Assembly: GCF_014196125.1 (NCBI RefSeq)
Contig: NZ_JACIDA010000001.1
Span: 434,001-498,000 of the forward strand
Length of the DNA: 64,000 nucleotides
Direction of reading: 5' to 3'
Source of the DNA: Brevundimonas mediterranea
GTDB lineage: Bacteria > Pseudomonadota > Alphaproteobacteria > Caulobacterales > Caulobacteraceae
Shown here one piece after another: positions 25,112 through 32,812 of the stretch; the stretch's first letter is position 1, and every line of letters begins with the position of its first letter. The translations under genes were made by a program, and so were the position numbers. The notes beneath the pieces were generated by a model. The model searched no databases, was not told the origin of the DNA, and saw only the letters and a program-made list of their open reading frames with translations.

Positions 25112-26398
25112 GTGTCTGACGCAAAGATTGTTTCGCCGACCGCCCGGAAGGGGCGGGTTCTTTTCGCCAGCCTGATCGGCACCACGATCGAATTCTACGA
25201 CTTCTACATCTACGCCACGGCGGCGGTGTTGGTGTTTCCGCGCCTGTTCTTCCCCGGCGCCGATCCGACGACGGCCATGCTGTCGTCCTTCGCCACCTTC
25301 TCCATCGCCTTCTTCGCGCGGCCGGTCGGCGCCCTGGCCTTCGGCCATTTCGGGGACCGGGTGGGGCGCAAGGCGACGCTGGTCGCGGCCCTGATGACCA
25401 TGGGCGTGTCGACCGTGGCCATCGGCCTGCTGCCGACCCATGCCTCCGTCGGGATCATCGCGCCGTTGTTGCTGGCCCTGTGCCGGTTCGGACAGGGGCT
25501 GGGCCTGGGCGGAGAATGGGGCGGGGCCGTGCTGCTGGCCACCGAGAACGCCCCGCCAGGAAAGAAGGCCTGGTTCGGCATGTTCCCGCAGCTGGGCGCG
25601 CCGATCGGCTTCATTCTATCGACCGCCTCCTTCATCGTGCTGACCTCGACCATGAGCGAGGCTCAATTCGAGGCCTGGGGGTGGCGTCTTCCCTTCCTGG
25701 CCAGCGCCCTTTTGGTGTTCGTCGGTCTGTGGGTGCGGTTGAAGATCACCGAGACCCCGGAGTTCCAGAAGGCGGTGGATCGCAACGAGCGGGTCAAGGC
25801 GCCGGCCGTGACCCTGTTCGCCCATCACAAGATGGCGCTGTTCCTGGGGACGTTCAGCGGGGTGACGACCTTCTCGCTGTTCTATCTGATGACCGTCTTC
25901 GCCCTGGGCTGGGCCACGACGGGCATGGGATATGAGCGGGCGGACATCCTGCCGATCCAGCTGATCGGGGTGCTGTTCTTCGCCGCCTTCATACCGGTGA
26001 CGGCCCTGCTGGCGGACAGGTATGGGCAGGTGAAGGTGTTGATCGCGTCGTCGGTGGGCATCGGCCTGTTCGGCGCCCTGTTCGCACCCTTGTTCGGCGC
26101 GGGCCTGACGGGCCTGCTGATCTTCTTCGCCCTGGGGTTCGGGCTGATGGGCTGCACCTATGGCCCCATCGGCGCGGCGATGGCGCGGCCTTTCCCGACG
26201 ACGGTCCGCTATACGGGGGCGTCGATGGCCTTCAATCTGGCCGGGATCGTGGGGGCGTCGCTGGCGCCCTATCTGGCGACCTGGCTGGCACGGAACTATG
26301 GGCTGGCGGCGGTGGGCGGCTATCTGGCCCTGTCGGCGGTGGTGACCATCCTGGCCCTGTGGGGCATGGGACGGGTCAGCCCGGAGACGGAACTCTAG
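25112..26398 (+). CDS. MFS transporter, metabolite:H+ symporter (MHS) family
   Basis: 428 aa from the GTG at 25112, which follows AGGA at good spacing; a TTG at 25058 would add 18 residues overlapping the region after hrpB. Twelve membrane segments. MHS signatures: GTTIEFYDFYIYATAAVLVF in TM1, FGHFGDRVGRKATLV in the loop 2-3, LCRFGQGLGLGGEWGGAVLL in TM4, and WGWRLPFLAS before TM6. Relatives carry osmolytes, dicarboxylates, shikimate or alpha-ketoglutarate; the substrate here is unknown. Its TAG stop shares CTAG with the convergent RNA methyltransferase stop. Confidence 0.9.
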   Translation: MSDAKIVSPTARKGRVLFASLIGTTIEFYDFYIYATAAVLVFPRLFFPGADPTTAMLSSFATFSIAFFARPVGALAFGHFGDRVGRKATLVAALMTMGVSTVAIGLLPTHASVGIIAPLLLALCRFGQGLGLGGEWGGAVLLATENAPPGKKAWFGMFPQLGAPIGFILSTASFIVLTSTMSEAQFEAWGWRLPFLASALLVFVGLWVRLKITETPEFQKAVDRNERVKAPAVTLFAHHKMALFLGTFSGVTTFSLFYLMTVFALGWATTGMGYERADILPIQLIGVLFFAAFIPVTALLADRYGQVKVLIASSVGIGLFGALFAPLFGAGLTGLLIFFALGFGLMGCTYGPIGAAMARPFPTTVRYTGASMAFNLAGIVGASLAPYLATWLARNYGLAAVGGYLALSAVVTILALWGMGRVSPETEL

Positions 26399-27204
26399 GC
26401 CTCGTCCGTGGCGGCGTAGACCATGATGCCCGTGGCGATGGCCAGGTTCAGGCTGTCGGCCCGGCCGCGCATCGGGATCTTGACGTTGACGTCGCAGGCG
26501 GCGGCCAGTTGGTCGGTCAGTCCGGCCTGCTCATTGCCCATCAGGATCAGCGACGGCTTGCGCATCACCGCCGAGCGGTGGCTGACCGTCGCGTCCAGGC
26601 GGGTGCCGACTACGCTGCCGGGCCAGGTCTTGCGCCAGGCCAGGAAGGCCTCCGGGTCGGTCTTGGTGATCGAGACAGCGAAGACCGAGCCCATGGTCGC
26701 GCGCACGGCCTCGACCGAATAGGGATCGACGCAGTCCCCGATCAGGATGACGCCGCCGCACCCGGCCGCGTCGGCGGTGCGGATGATGGTGCCCAGATTG
26801 CCGGGATCGCGCACCTGTTCCAGGGCCACCCAGCAGGGCGCCGAGGCCGGATCCAGGCTGTCCAGCGGGGCATAGGCCTGGTCGAACACGCCCAGCACGG
26901 TCTGCGGATTGTCGCGACGGCTGATCTTTTCGAGAATGGCGTGGGTGACGATGATGATGTCGCCCCCGGCCTTGCGCGTCTCGGCCTTGGCCCGGTCCAG
27001 CAGGGGGTGGGGGCGGGCTTCCTCGCCGACCAGCAGCATGCGCGGCGCGCGGCCCAGGTCCAGGGCCTCGCCGATGAACTTCAGTCCTTCGGCCAGGAAG
27101 GCGCCGGTCAGGTCGCGTTCCTTGCGCATATGCAGGGCGCGGACGCTCTTGATCGTGTCGTTCGTCAGGGAGGTGATGACGCGATATTCGTCTCGGGCGC
27201 TCAT
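26395..27204 (-). CDS. TrmH/SpoU-family RNA 2'-O-methyltransferase
   Basis: 269 aa from the ATG at 27204, overlapping the upstream gene stop (ATGA). N-terminal substrate-binding domain (ITSLTNDTIKSVRALHMRKE, FLAEGLKFIGEAL) and the SPOUT trefoil-knot methyltransferase domain: QVRDPGNLGTIIRTADAAGC (motif 1), LILMGNEQAGLTDQL (motif 2), IPMRGRADSLNLAIATGIMV (motif 3). It methylates a ribose 2'-OH in rRNA or tRNA; the target base is not evident. Translationally coupled to a second RNA methyltransferase, suggesting a small RNA-modification operon. Converges with the MHS transporter gene, sharing the stop palindrome CTAG. Confidence 0.93.
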   Translation of the reverse strand: MSARDEYRVITSLTNDTIKSVRALHMRKERDLTGAFLAEGLKFIGEALDLGRAPRMLLVGEEARPHPLLDRAKAETRKAGGDIIIVTHAILEKISRRDNPQTVLGVFDQAYAPLDSLDPASAPCWVALEQVRDPGNLGTIIRTADAAGCGGVILIGDCVDPYSVEAVRATMGSVFAVSITKTDPEAFLAWRKTWPGSVVGTRLDATVSHRSAVMRKPSLILMGNEQAGLTDQLAAACDVNVKIPMRGRADSLNLAIATGIMVYAATDEA

Positions 27205-28112
27205 CGGCTCCACCGGGCGAAGAAGGACAGGCCGATGGCGCGGGCGTCCGGGCCGTCTTCGGACAGGGCCAGTTCGCCCCAGTCGATGCGACCGCCGCGA
27301 TCATGGGTCGCCTCGGCCATCAGATGGGCCAGGGACAGGCCCGAGACCCGGGCGGCATAGGCGTTCAGCAACAGGAAGTCGGCGTCGTCGGCCAGCAGGG
27401 AGGCGCAATCCTTCAGCAGGGCCGGCATGTCCTCGAACAGGCGCCAGACCTCGCCGGTCGGGCCGCGCCCGTATTTCGGCGGGTCGAGGATAACGCCGTC
27501 GTATTTGGAGCCGCGACGGACCTCGCGGGCGACGTATTTGCGGGCGTCCTCGACGATCCAGCGGATCGGGTGCTGGGACAGGCCGGACTGTTCGGCGTTT
27601 TCGCGCGCGTAGGCGACCGACTTCTTCGACGCGTCGACGTGGGTGACTTCCGCCCCGGCGGCGGCGGCGGCCAGGCTGGCGACGCCGGTGTATCCGAAGA
27701 GGTTCAGGATCTTCGGTGCGCGCCCGGCTTCGCGCGAGAACTTGCCCACGCGGTTGTCCAGCCATTCCCAGTTGGCGGCCTGTTCGGGGAAGAAGGCCAG
27801 GTGGCGGAAGGGGGTGAAGCGACCGGTGAATTTCACGTCGCGCCATTTCAGGGGGAAGGCGTCGATGGGGCCGTGCTGGTCGAACTTCCAGCGGCCGGAG
27901 TCTTCCTCCTCCTGCTGGGGATCGAAGGTGGCCGTGGCCTTGTCGAATGCGGCCGGATCGCGCGGGGACCAGAAGCACTGGGGCTCGGGACGGACCACGG
28001 TGTAGCGGCCGTAGCGTTCCAGCTTCTTGCCGTCGCCGGAGTCCAGCAGGGCGTAGTCGGACCAGCCGCGGGTCACGAGGGTTTCGGGGGTGGGGGAGAG
28101 CAGGGGCGCCAT
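27201..28112 (-). CDS. Class I SAM-dependent (rRNA) methyltransferase, RlmI/RlmK-like
   Basis: 303 aa. Rossmann methyltransferase: ILNLFGYTGVASLAAAAAGA is motif I, VTHVDASKKSVAYARENAEQ binds the ribose, and VILDPPKYGRGPTGEVW carries the DPPK catalytic signature of the COG1092 group that methylates rRNA bases. It lacks the N-terminal PUA domain of E. coli RlmI and instead has about 100 residues of beta-rich sequence (YALLDSGDGKKLERYGRYTV). The substrate is inferred to be RNA. First gene of a two-gene methyltransferase operon; 18 bp separate it from the glycosyltransferase gene upstream... on the same strand, whose stop is at 28131. Confidence 0.85.
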   Translation of the reverse strand: MAPLLSPTPETLVTRGWSDYALLDSGDGKKLERYGRYTVVRPEPQCFWSPRDPAAFDKATATFDPQQEEEDSGRWKFDQHGPIDAFPLKWRDVKFTGRFTPFRHLAFFPEQAANWEWLDNRVGKFSREAGRAPKILNLFGYTGVASLAAAAAGAEVTHVDASKKSVAYARENAEQSGLSQHPIRWIVEDARKYVAREVRRGSKYDGVILDPPKYGRGPTGEVWRLFEDMPALLKDCASLLADDADFLLLNAYAARVSGLSLAHLMAEATHDRGGRIDWGELALSEDGPDARAIGLSFFARWSR

Positions 28113-28130
28113 CGTGCGGCTGATAGGCGG

Positions 28131-29516
28131 TCAGGCGGCCTCGCGTCCAGCGTCCAGCGTCATGAGGGGCGCGCATTCGGCGTCTATCTCGGCGTCATGC
28201 GCCGTCTTGTCCCACGCATAGGGGGCGACGATCAGCCGCCAAAGGGCATGGACGAAGGCCAGGCTGAGCAGGGACCAATAGGCCGGGGCGGCCAGCATGT
28301 CGGTCAGCCTATAGTCCAGCCCGGCCCGTTTTGCGCCCGCCGCACAGCCCATCCATGCGGCGATGACGCCCACGGTCAGGACGGCCAAGGACGCCAAGGG
28401 CACGGTCGGGGCCATGCCGACGTGAAGGGCGACCATCAGGGCCGCAATGAGCCAGGCCAGGGTGGGCGCGTGAGAAGCCGCCGAGACGATGGCTGCACCC
28501 AGTGTCATGGCCAGCGACAACTGACCGCGCCGGCCCAGGGCCCGAGGCGCACGCGTGTGGACGCCCCAGGTCTGCATATAGCCTTTCAGCCAACGGGTGC
28601 GTTGCGGCAGCCAGCGTTGCAGCGCCCCCGGCGGCGCTTCCCTGGTCGGGCTTTCGAGCACCCCCAGCCGCCATCCCGCAGACCAGAGCTTGAAGCCCAG
28701 ATCCGCGTCCTCCGTGACATTATAGGCATCCCAGCCCCCGACCCGACGAAGGGCGGCGGTCCGCAGGTGATTGCTGGTGCCGCCCAGGGGGAAGGGCAGG
28801 TTCAGCTTCGCCATGCCGGGCAGGTTGACCTCGAACAGGGCGGCGTATTCGAAGGCGAACTGGCGGTCGAGGAAGGTCGAGAGTTCGGCGTTGCGCCGGC
28901 GAATCCGCAAGGGCGCTTGAAGGCACCCCAATCGCGGTTGGTCAGCAAAACGCGAAGCCGCCTCGCGCAATTGGCCGGGATCGGGTTCATCTTCGGCGTC
29001 GTAGATGGTGAGCAGTTCGCCTGTCGCAAAGGACAAGGCGTGGTTCAGAGCGCGGGGCTTGGTTTGGGGCGCGCCCGGGGGGACCACAAGAATTCGAAGC
29101 CAGCTCGGCCGGCGCGCAGCCTTGGCCGCACTTATGGTGGCCTGATCGTGGGCTTCCAGCACGAGAAAGCCTTCGAGTTGACGCCTTGGATAGTCAATTT
29201 TGGACAGGCGCTGGATAAGCTGCGGCACGACGGCCGCCTCGTCATGAAGAGCGGCCAGAATAGTGTAGCGCGGCCACCGGGGCGGCTTGGACGGCGGGGG
29301 AAGGGGACGAAGACTGGCGATGACCAAGGCCGCGCGCCACAGGGCCGAGGCGACGAAGCCCATCTGAATCCCGATGAGCGACACCGAAAGGGTCGAGCGG
29401 GGCCAAACAATCCCTGCGGCGACAAGCGCCGTCGCCAGGATCGCGATGATGATCGCTTGTCCCCAGGTCGGCGTTCGTCGCACCGCGCCGATCTGCGCCG
29501 CATCCCTCGTCGTCAT
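28131..29516 (-). CDS. Membrane-bound family-2 glycosyltransferase (processive, QxxRW type)
   Basis: 461 aa from the ATG at 29516. Two hydrophobic helices at the N terminus (about residues 18-60), a cytosolic GT-A domain and three to four C-terminal membrane segments. Catalytic signs: IYDAEDEPDPGQLREA (DxD region), NVTEDADLGFKLWSAGW (TED base region) and LPQRTRWLKGYMQTW (QxxRW acceptor motif). This is the architecture of cellulose-synthase- and hyaluronan-synthase-like polymerases and of the N4 bacteriophage NfrB-like group. The sugar and polymer are unknown. No partner polysaccharide genes are visible; it lies upstream of two RNA methyltransferases on the same strand and divergent from a TetR regulator. 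Confidence 0.87.
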   Translation of the reverse strand: MTTRDAAQIGAVRRTPTWGQAIIIAILATALVAAGIVWPRSTLSVSLIGIQMGFVASALWRAALVIASLRPLPPPSKPPRWPRYTILAALHDEAAVVPQLIQRLSKIDYPRRQLEGFLVLEAHDQATISAAKAARRPSWLRILVVPPGAPQTKPRALNHALSFATGELLTIYDAEDEPDPGQLREAASRFADQPRLGCLQAPLRIRRRNAELSTFLDRQFAFEYAALFEVNLPGMAKLNLPFPLGGTSNHLRTAALRRVGGWDAYNVTEDADLGFKLWSAGWRLGVLESPTREAPPGALQRWLPQRTRWLKGYMQTWGVHTRAPRALGRRGQLSLAMTLGAAIVSAASHAPTLAWLIAALMVALHVGMAPTVPLASLAVLTVGVIAAWMGCAAGAKRAGLDYRLTDMLAAPAYWSLLSLAFVHALWRLIVAPYAWDKTAHDAEIDAECAPLMTLDAGREAA

Positions 29517-29647
29517 GTCCGTTCGCCCCCGCGCCCGGCGCAACACAACTAGAAATACTCATTTCCCGCAACCTTGTTCTTCGAGGCGGCGATTGGCGTC
29601 GATGACAGATTGTCGCTATTCAGGGCGGGCAAGATCCGGAGTCGCCG

Positions 29648-30277
29648 TTGCCCGTTGTTTCGCCATCCTCGCGTTCCAGTCGCAAACCCAAGGGCGAGGG
29701 CCATTCACGGCGTGGCGAGATCCTCGCTGCGGCCGAACGCATCTTCGTCGAGTGCGGCTATGAAGGGGCGACGATCCGCAAGATCGCCGACGAGGTCGGC
29801 CTGTCTTCGACCGCCCTCTATATGCATTTCTCCGACAAGGGCGCGATCCTGCAGGAAATCTGCCGCCATGCGTTCGGTGAGCTGATCACGGCGGCTGAAT
29901 CCCTGTCCGCTCTCGATGGGCCGCCCGAGGTTCGCCTTCGGCGCATGATCGAGGTCTACGTGGATTTCGGATTCGCCAATCCGAACGCCTATCGCCTGAT
30001 CTATCTGACCCGTCCTGTCGAGGCGCGGGACGGCGCGCAGAGCCTGTCACAGGAACTGGGGGCGGGGGTCTTTGCGGCCTTCGAGACCCTGGTCGGTGAA
30101 ACCGTGGCCGCAGGGCGGATGGAAGGGGATCCACGCACGATCGCCCAAGCGATCTGGGCCTCGGCCCATGGCGTCGTGTCCCTGATGATCACCAAACCCT
30201 ATTTCCCTTGGGCGGAACGCGAGGCGCTGGTGAAGACCACGCTGGACGCCGTCTTTTCCGGCCTGCTGAAATCGTGA
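29648..30277 (+). CDS. TetR/AcrR-family transcriptional regulator
   Basis: 209 aa. The N-terminal helix-turn-helix is classic: RRGEILAAAERIFVECGYEG, TIRKIADEVGLSSTALYMHF, SDKGAILQEI. The C-terminal ligand domain (about residues 85-205) is helical, with a TetR_C_13-like look (DFGFANPNAYRLIYLTRP). The start is a TTG at 29648 with GGAG upstream; no ATG or GTG is available in frame after the stop at 29603. It overlaps the ABC substrate-binding gene by 4 bp (GTGA), so it is the first gene of the ABC importer operon and probably regulates it, perhaps along with the divergent glycosyltransferase. Confidence 0.9.
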   Translation: MPVVSPSSRSSRKPKGEGHSRRGEILAAAERIFVECGYEGATIRKIADEVGLSSTALYMHFSDKGAILQEICRHAFGELITAAESLSALDGPPEVRLRRMIEVYVDFGFANPNAYRLIYLTRPVEARDGAQSLSQELGAGVFAAFETLVGETVAAGRMEGDPRTIAQAIWASAHGVVSLMITKPYFPWAEREALVKTTLDAVFSGLLKS

Positions 30278-31074
30278 ACCGCCCTTGGGGGCTGGCGGCG
30301 GCGGTCGCGGCCATGGCCGTCGCCCAGGGTGCGCAGGCGCGTCCTCTGCGGGTCATGGCTCTGGACCAGTGCGCCGATCAGTATGTGCTGGCCCTGGCGC
30401 CGGACGCCGATCTGGCCCTGTCGCCGCGCGCCGACGATCCCGACGCTTGGTTGAGGCGCGAGGCCGCCGGTCACCGGCGTCTGCGGCCGACGCTGGAGGC
30501 CGCGGTGGGGTTCAGGCCGGATGTGGTCGTGCGCTATTGGGGCGGAGAACCCCGTCTGTTGAACGCCCTGGAAATGCGGGGCGTCAAGGTCGTCACCATC
30601 GCGGACGCGACCGATCTGGACGGGGTGCGCGCCAATATCCGCACGACGGCCAAGGAACTGGGCCAGGTCGAGCGCGGCGCGCGGTTGGAGCAGACCATGC
30701 AGGCCAAGCTGGACCGTGCGGCGGCGCCTGACAGGACCCGGCCGGGCGCGGTATATCTAACTTCAGGCGGGTTCACTTCCGGGCCCGGCACCCTGATGGA
30801 CGCCATGATGCGCGCCGCCGGGTTTCGCAATCTGACGGCGCCGCCGGGGTTCGGCGTGATCAGCGTCGAGCGGATCGCCATGGAGCCGCCGATCCGGTTC
30901 GTGCTGGGCTTCTTCGATCAGTTGCGGGCCGACTGGCGCGGACCGGGCCGGCATCCGGTGGTGCGGCGCGCGGCCCAGGGACGGACGGCGGCGAAACTGC
31001 CGGCGGCGGTGCTGACCTGTCCCGCCTGGTTCGCCGCTGACGGGGTCGAGATGATGGCGCGAGGGCGGCCATGA
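30274..31074 (+). CDS. ABC-importer periplasmic substrate-binding protein, BtuF/FecB type
   Basis: 266 aa from the GTG at 30274. A signal peptide (AAAVAAMAVAQGAQA) is followed by a cluster-A2 helical-backbone binding protein: RPLRVMALDQCADQYVLALA, the connecting segment VGFRPDVVVRYWGGEPRLLN, and LDGVRANIRTTAKELGQVER. This fold delivers cobalamin, haem or ferric siderophores to a BtuCD/FecCD complex. Which one is not readable; no B12 riboswitch was noticed upstream. Second gene of a TetR-SBP-permease-ATPase operon with 4-bp overlaps throughout. Confidence 0.85.
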   Translation: MNRPWGLAAAVAAMAVAQGAQARPLRVMALDQCADQYVLALAPDADLALSPRADDPDAWLRREAAGHRRLRPTLEAAVGFRPDVVVRYWGGEPRLLNALEMRGVKVVTIADATDLDGVRANIRTTAKELGQVERGARLEQTMQAKLDRAAAPDRTRPGAVYLTSGGFTSGPGTLMDAMMRAAGFRNLTAPPGFGVISVERIAMEPPIRFVLGFFDQLRADWRGPGRHPVVRRAAQGRTAAKLPAAVLTCPAWFAADGVEMMARGRP

Positions 31075-32060
31075 GCCGGACGGTGCGGCTTTGCCTGATC
31101 TTGGGACTTGTCATCGTCGCAGCCCTGGCGGCGGCGGTGATGATCGGTGAGACGGGATTTGACGGCGCCCAGTATGCAGCAGCCTTCAGCGATCCGACGT
31201 CGGGGCCTTGGGAGGTCTTGTGGCAGGTCCGTGCGCCGCGTGCGGTCTGCGCCTTGATGGTCGGGGCCGCGCTGGGTCTGGCCGGGGCGGTGATGCAGGG
31301 GTTGTTGCGTAATCCGCTGGCGGATCCCGGTGTTCTGGGGGTGTCGGCGACGGCGGCCCTGGGGGCGGCCCTGGCCATCGTCCTGGGCGGCGCCGGGGTG
31401 ACGGGCGTGGTCGAGATGTCCGCCCTGGTCGGGGCGGCGGCGGCGGGCGGGCTGTTGATCGCGGCCTCGGGCCTGATGCGGGCGCCGGAGGCTCTGATCC
31501 TGTTCGGCGTGGCTCTGTCCAGTTTCGCCGGGGCGGCCACGGCCTTGATCTTCAACCTGTCGCCGTCGCCCATCGCCCAGGCCGAGGTCATGTCCTGGCT
31601 GCTGGGGTCGGTGCAGAACCGTAGCTGGGTCGATGTAGCCTGGGTCACGCCCGCGGTGGTCGTCGCGGCGGTCTTCGCCGGTCTGTCGGCGGGAGGGCTG
31701 CGGATGCTGACCCTGGGCGACGAGGGGGCCGCCGCGTCGGGCCTGTCCATGGGACGGGTTCGCGCCTTCGCCCTGATCGCGGCGGCGGTGGCGACGGGGG
31801 CGGCGGTGGCGGTGGCGGGCGTGATCGGCTTCGTCGGTCTGGCGGCGCCCCATCTGGTGCGGGCGGCGGTGCGGGGCGATCCGGGGCGGATCCTGGCGCC
31901 CTCGGCCCTGGCGGGGGGGCTGATGCTTGTGGTCGCCGACCTGCTGGCGCGGCTGACGCCGACGGATCAGGAACTGAAGCTGGGGGTGTTCACCGCCCTG
32001 ATCGGTGCACCCCTGTTCGCCCTGATCGCCTGGCGCGCGGCGCGGGAGTGGCGGCTGTGA
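31071..32060 (+). CDS. FecCD/BtuC-family ABC permease
   Basis: 329 aa with about ten membrane helices. Family signatures: VRAPRAVCALMVGAALGLAG, MQGLLRNPLADPGVLGVSAT, SWLLGSVQNRSWVDV, and GVIGFVGLAAPHLVRAAVRG (coupling region), then LLARLTPTDQELKLGVFTAL. It forms the homodimeric inner-membrane channel for cobalamin, haem or iron-siderophore import. ATG at 31071 overlaps the substrate-binding protein stop, and its own stop overlaps the ATPase start. Confidence 0.93.
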   Translation: MSRTVRLCLILGLVIVAALAAAVMIGETGFDGAQYAAAFSDPTSGPWEVLWQVRAPRAVCALMVGAALGLAGAVMQGLLRNPLADPGVLGVSATAALGAALAIVLGGAGVTGVVEMSALVGAAAAGGLLIAASGLMRAPEALILFGVALSSFAGAATALIFNLSPSPIAQAEVMSWLLGSVQNRSWVDVAWVTPAVVVAAVFAGLSAGGLRMLTLGDEGAAASGLSMGRVRAFALIAAAVATGAAVAVAGVIGFVGLAAPHLVRAAVRGDPGRILAPSALAGGLMLVVADLLARLTPTDQELKLGVFTALIGAPLFALIAWRAAREWRL

Positions 32061-32812
32061 GCCTGTTGTCGTTGAACGCCGTCCGGGCCAGGATCGGGCG
32101 TGAGCGGGTGCTGGATGGGGTCAGCCTGACCGTCTCGGCCGGAGAAGTCGTGGCCCTGTGCGGTCCGAACGGCGCGGGCAAGAGCAGCGTCATCCGGGCG
32201 GCGGCGGGGCTGCTGGCGGTGGAGAGCGGCAGGGTGCGACTGGGCGACGACGACATCAGCCGTCTATCGCCGCGTCAGAGAGCCGAACGCCTGTCCTATC
32301 TGCCGCAGGAGCGGCGGATCGCCTGGAATCTGCCTGCGGTTGAGGTGTCCGCCCTGGGCGCGCCCTTCCTCGCGGGAGAGGCGGCTCTGGATCGGGCCAA
32401 AGAGGCGCTGCTGGCCGTCGGGGCTGGCCATCTGGCGGATCGAGGCGTGGCCGAAATGTCGGGCGGCGAGCGGGCGCGGGTTCTGCTGGCGCGGGCCCTG
32501 GTGGTCGATGCGCCGCTTCTGCTGGCCGACGAGCCGACGGCGGGTCTGGACCCGGACGCTCAGCGACTGGTGCTGGAGCAACTGCGGGCGCGGTCTAGAG
32601 CCGCCGCCGGGGTGCTGGTCAGCCTGCACGATCTGACCCTGGCCGCCGCCTTCGCGGACCGGGTGGTCGTGCTGGACGGCGGACGCATCGTCGCCGACGC
32701 CGCGCCCCTGGACGCCCTGGCGCAACCCGTGTTGCGCCAGGTCTTCGGCCTGGACGGGACCTGGATCGAGGGGCCGGACGGGCCGCTGCTGGCGGCCCGC
32801 CGGGTTCAGTAG
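32057..32812 (+). CDS. ABC-importer ATP-binding protein, BtuD/FecE type
   Basis: 251 aa from the GTG at 32057 that overlaps the permease stop (GTGA); another in-frame GTG at 32048 would add three residues. Walker A CGPNGAGKSS, Q-loop YLPQERRIAW, signature MSGGERARVLLARAL, Walker B LLLADEPTAGLD and H-loop SLHDLTLAAAF are all intact. It powers the FecCD-type permease. The 3' end overlaps the convergent lytic transglycosylase gene by 7 bp. Confidence 0.94.
   Translation: MSLLSLNAVRARIGRERVLDGVSLTVSAGEVVALCGPNGAGKSSVIRAAAGLLAVESGRVRLGDDDISRLSPRQRAERLSYLPQERRIAWNLPAVEVSALGAPFLAGEAALDRAKEALLAVGAGHLADRGVAEMSGGERARVLLARALVVDAPLLLADEPTAGLDPDAQRLVLEQLRARSRAAAGVLVSLHDLTLAAAFADRVVVLDGGRIVADAAPLDALAQPVLRQVFGLDGTWIEGPDGPLLAARRVQ

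Noticed and set aside
22643..25441. 932-aa minus-strand open frame opposite hrpB and the MHS transporter
   Set aside because: Pro/Arg/Gln-rich with no family motif; hrpB on the other strand has all helicase motifs. Open only because of high GC codon bias.
30208..30276. B12 riboswitch upstream of the ABC importer
   Set aside because: The importer genes overlap the TetR gene directly, leaving no leader, and no B12-box-like sequence was noticed before the TetR start.
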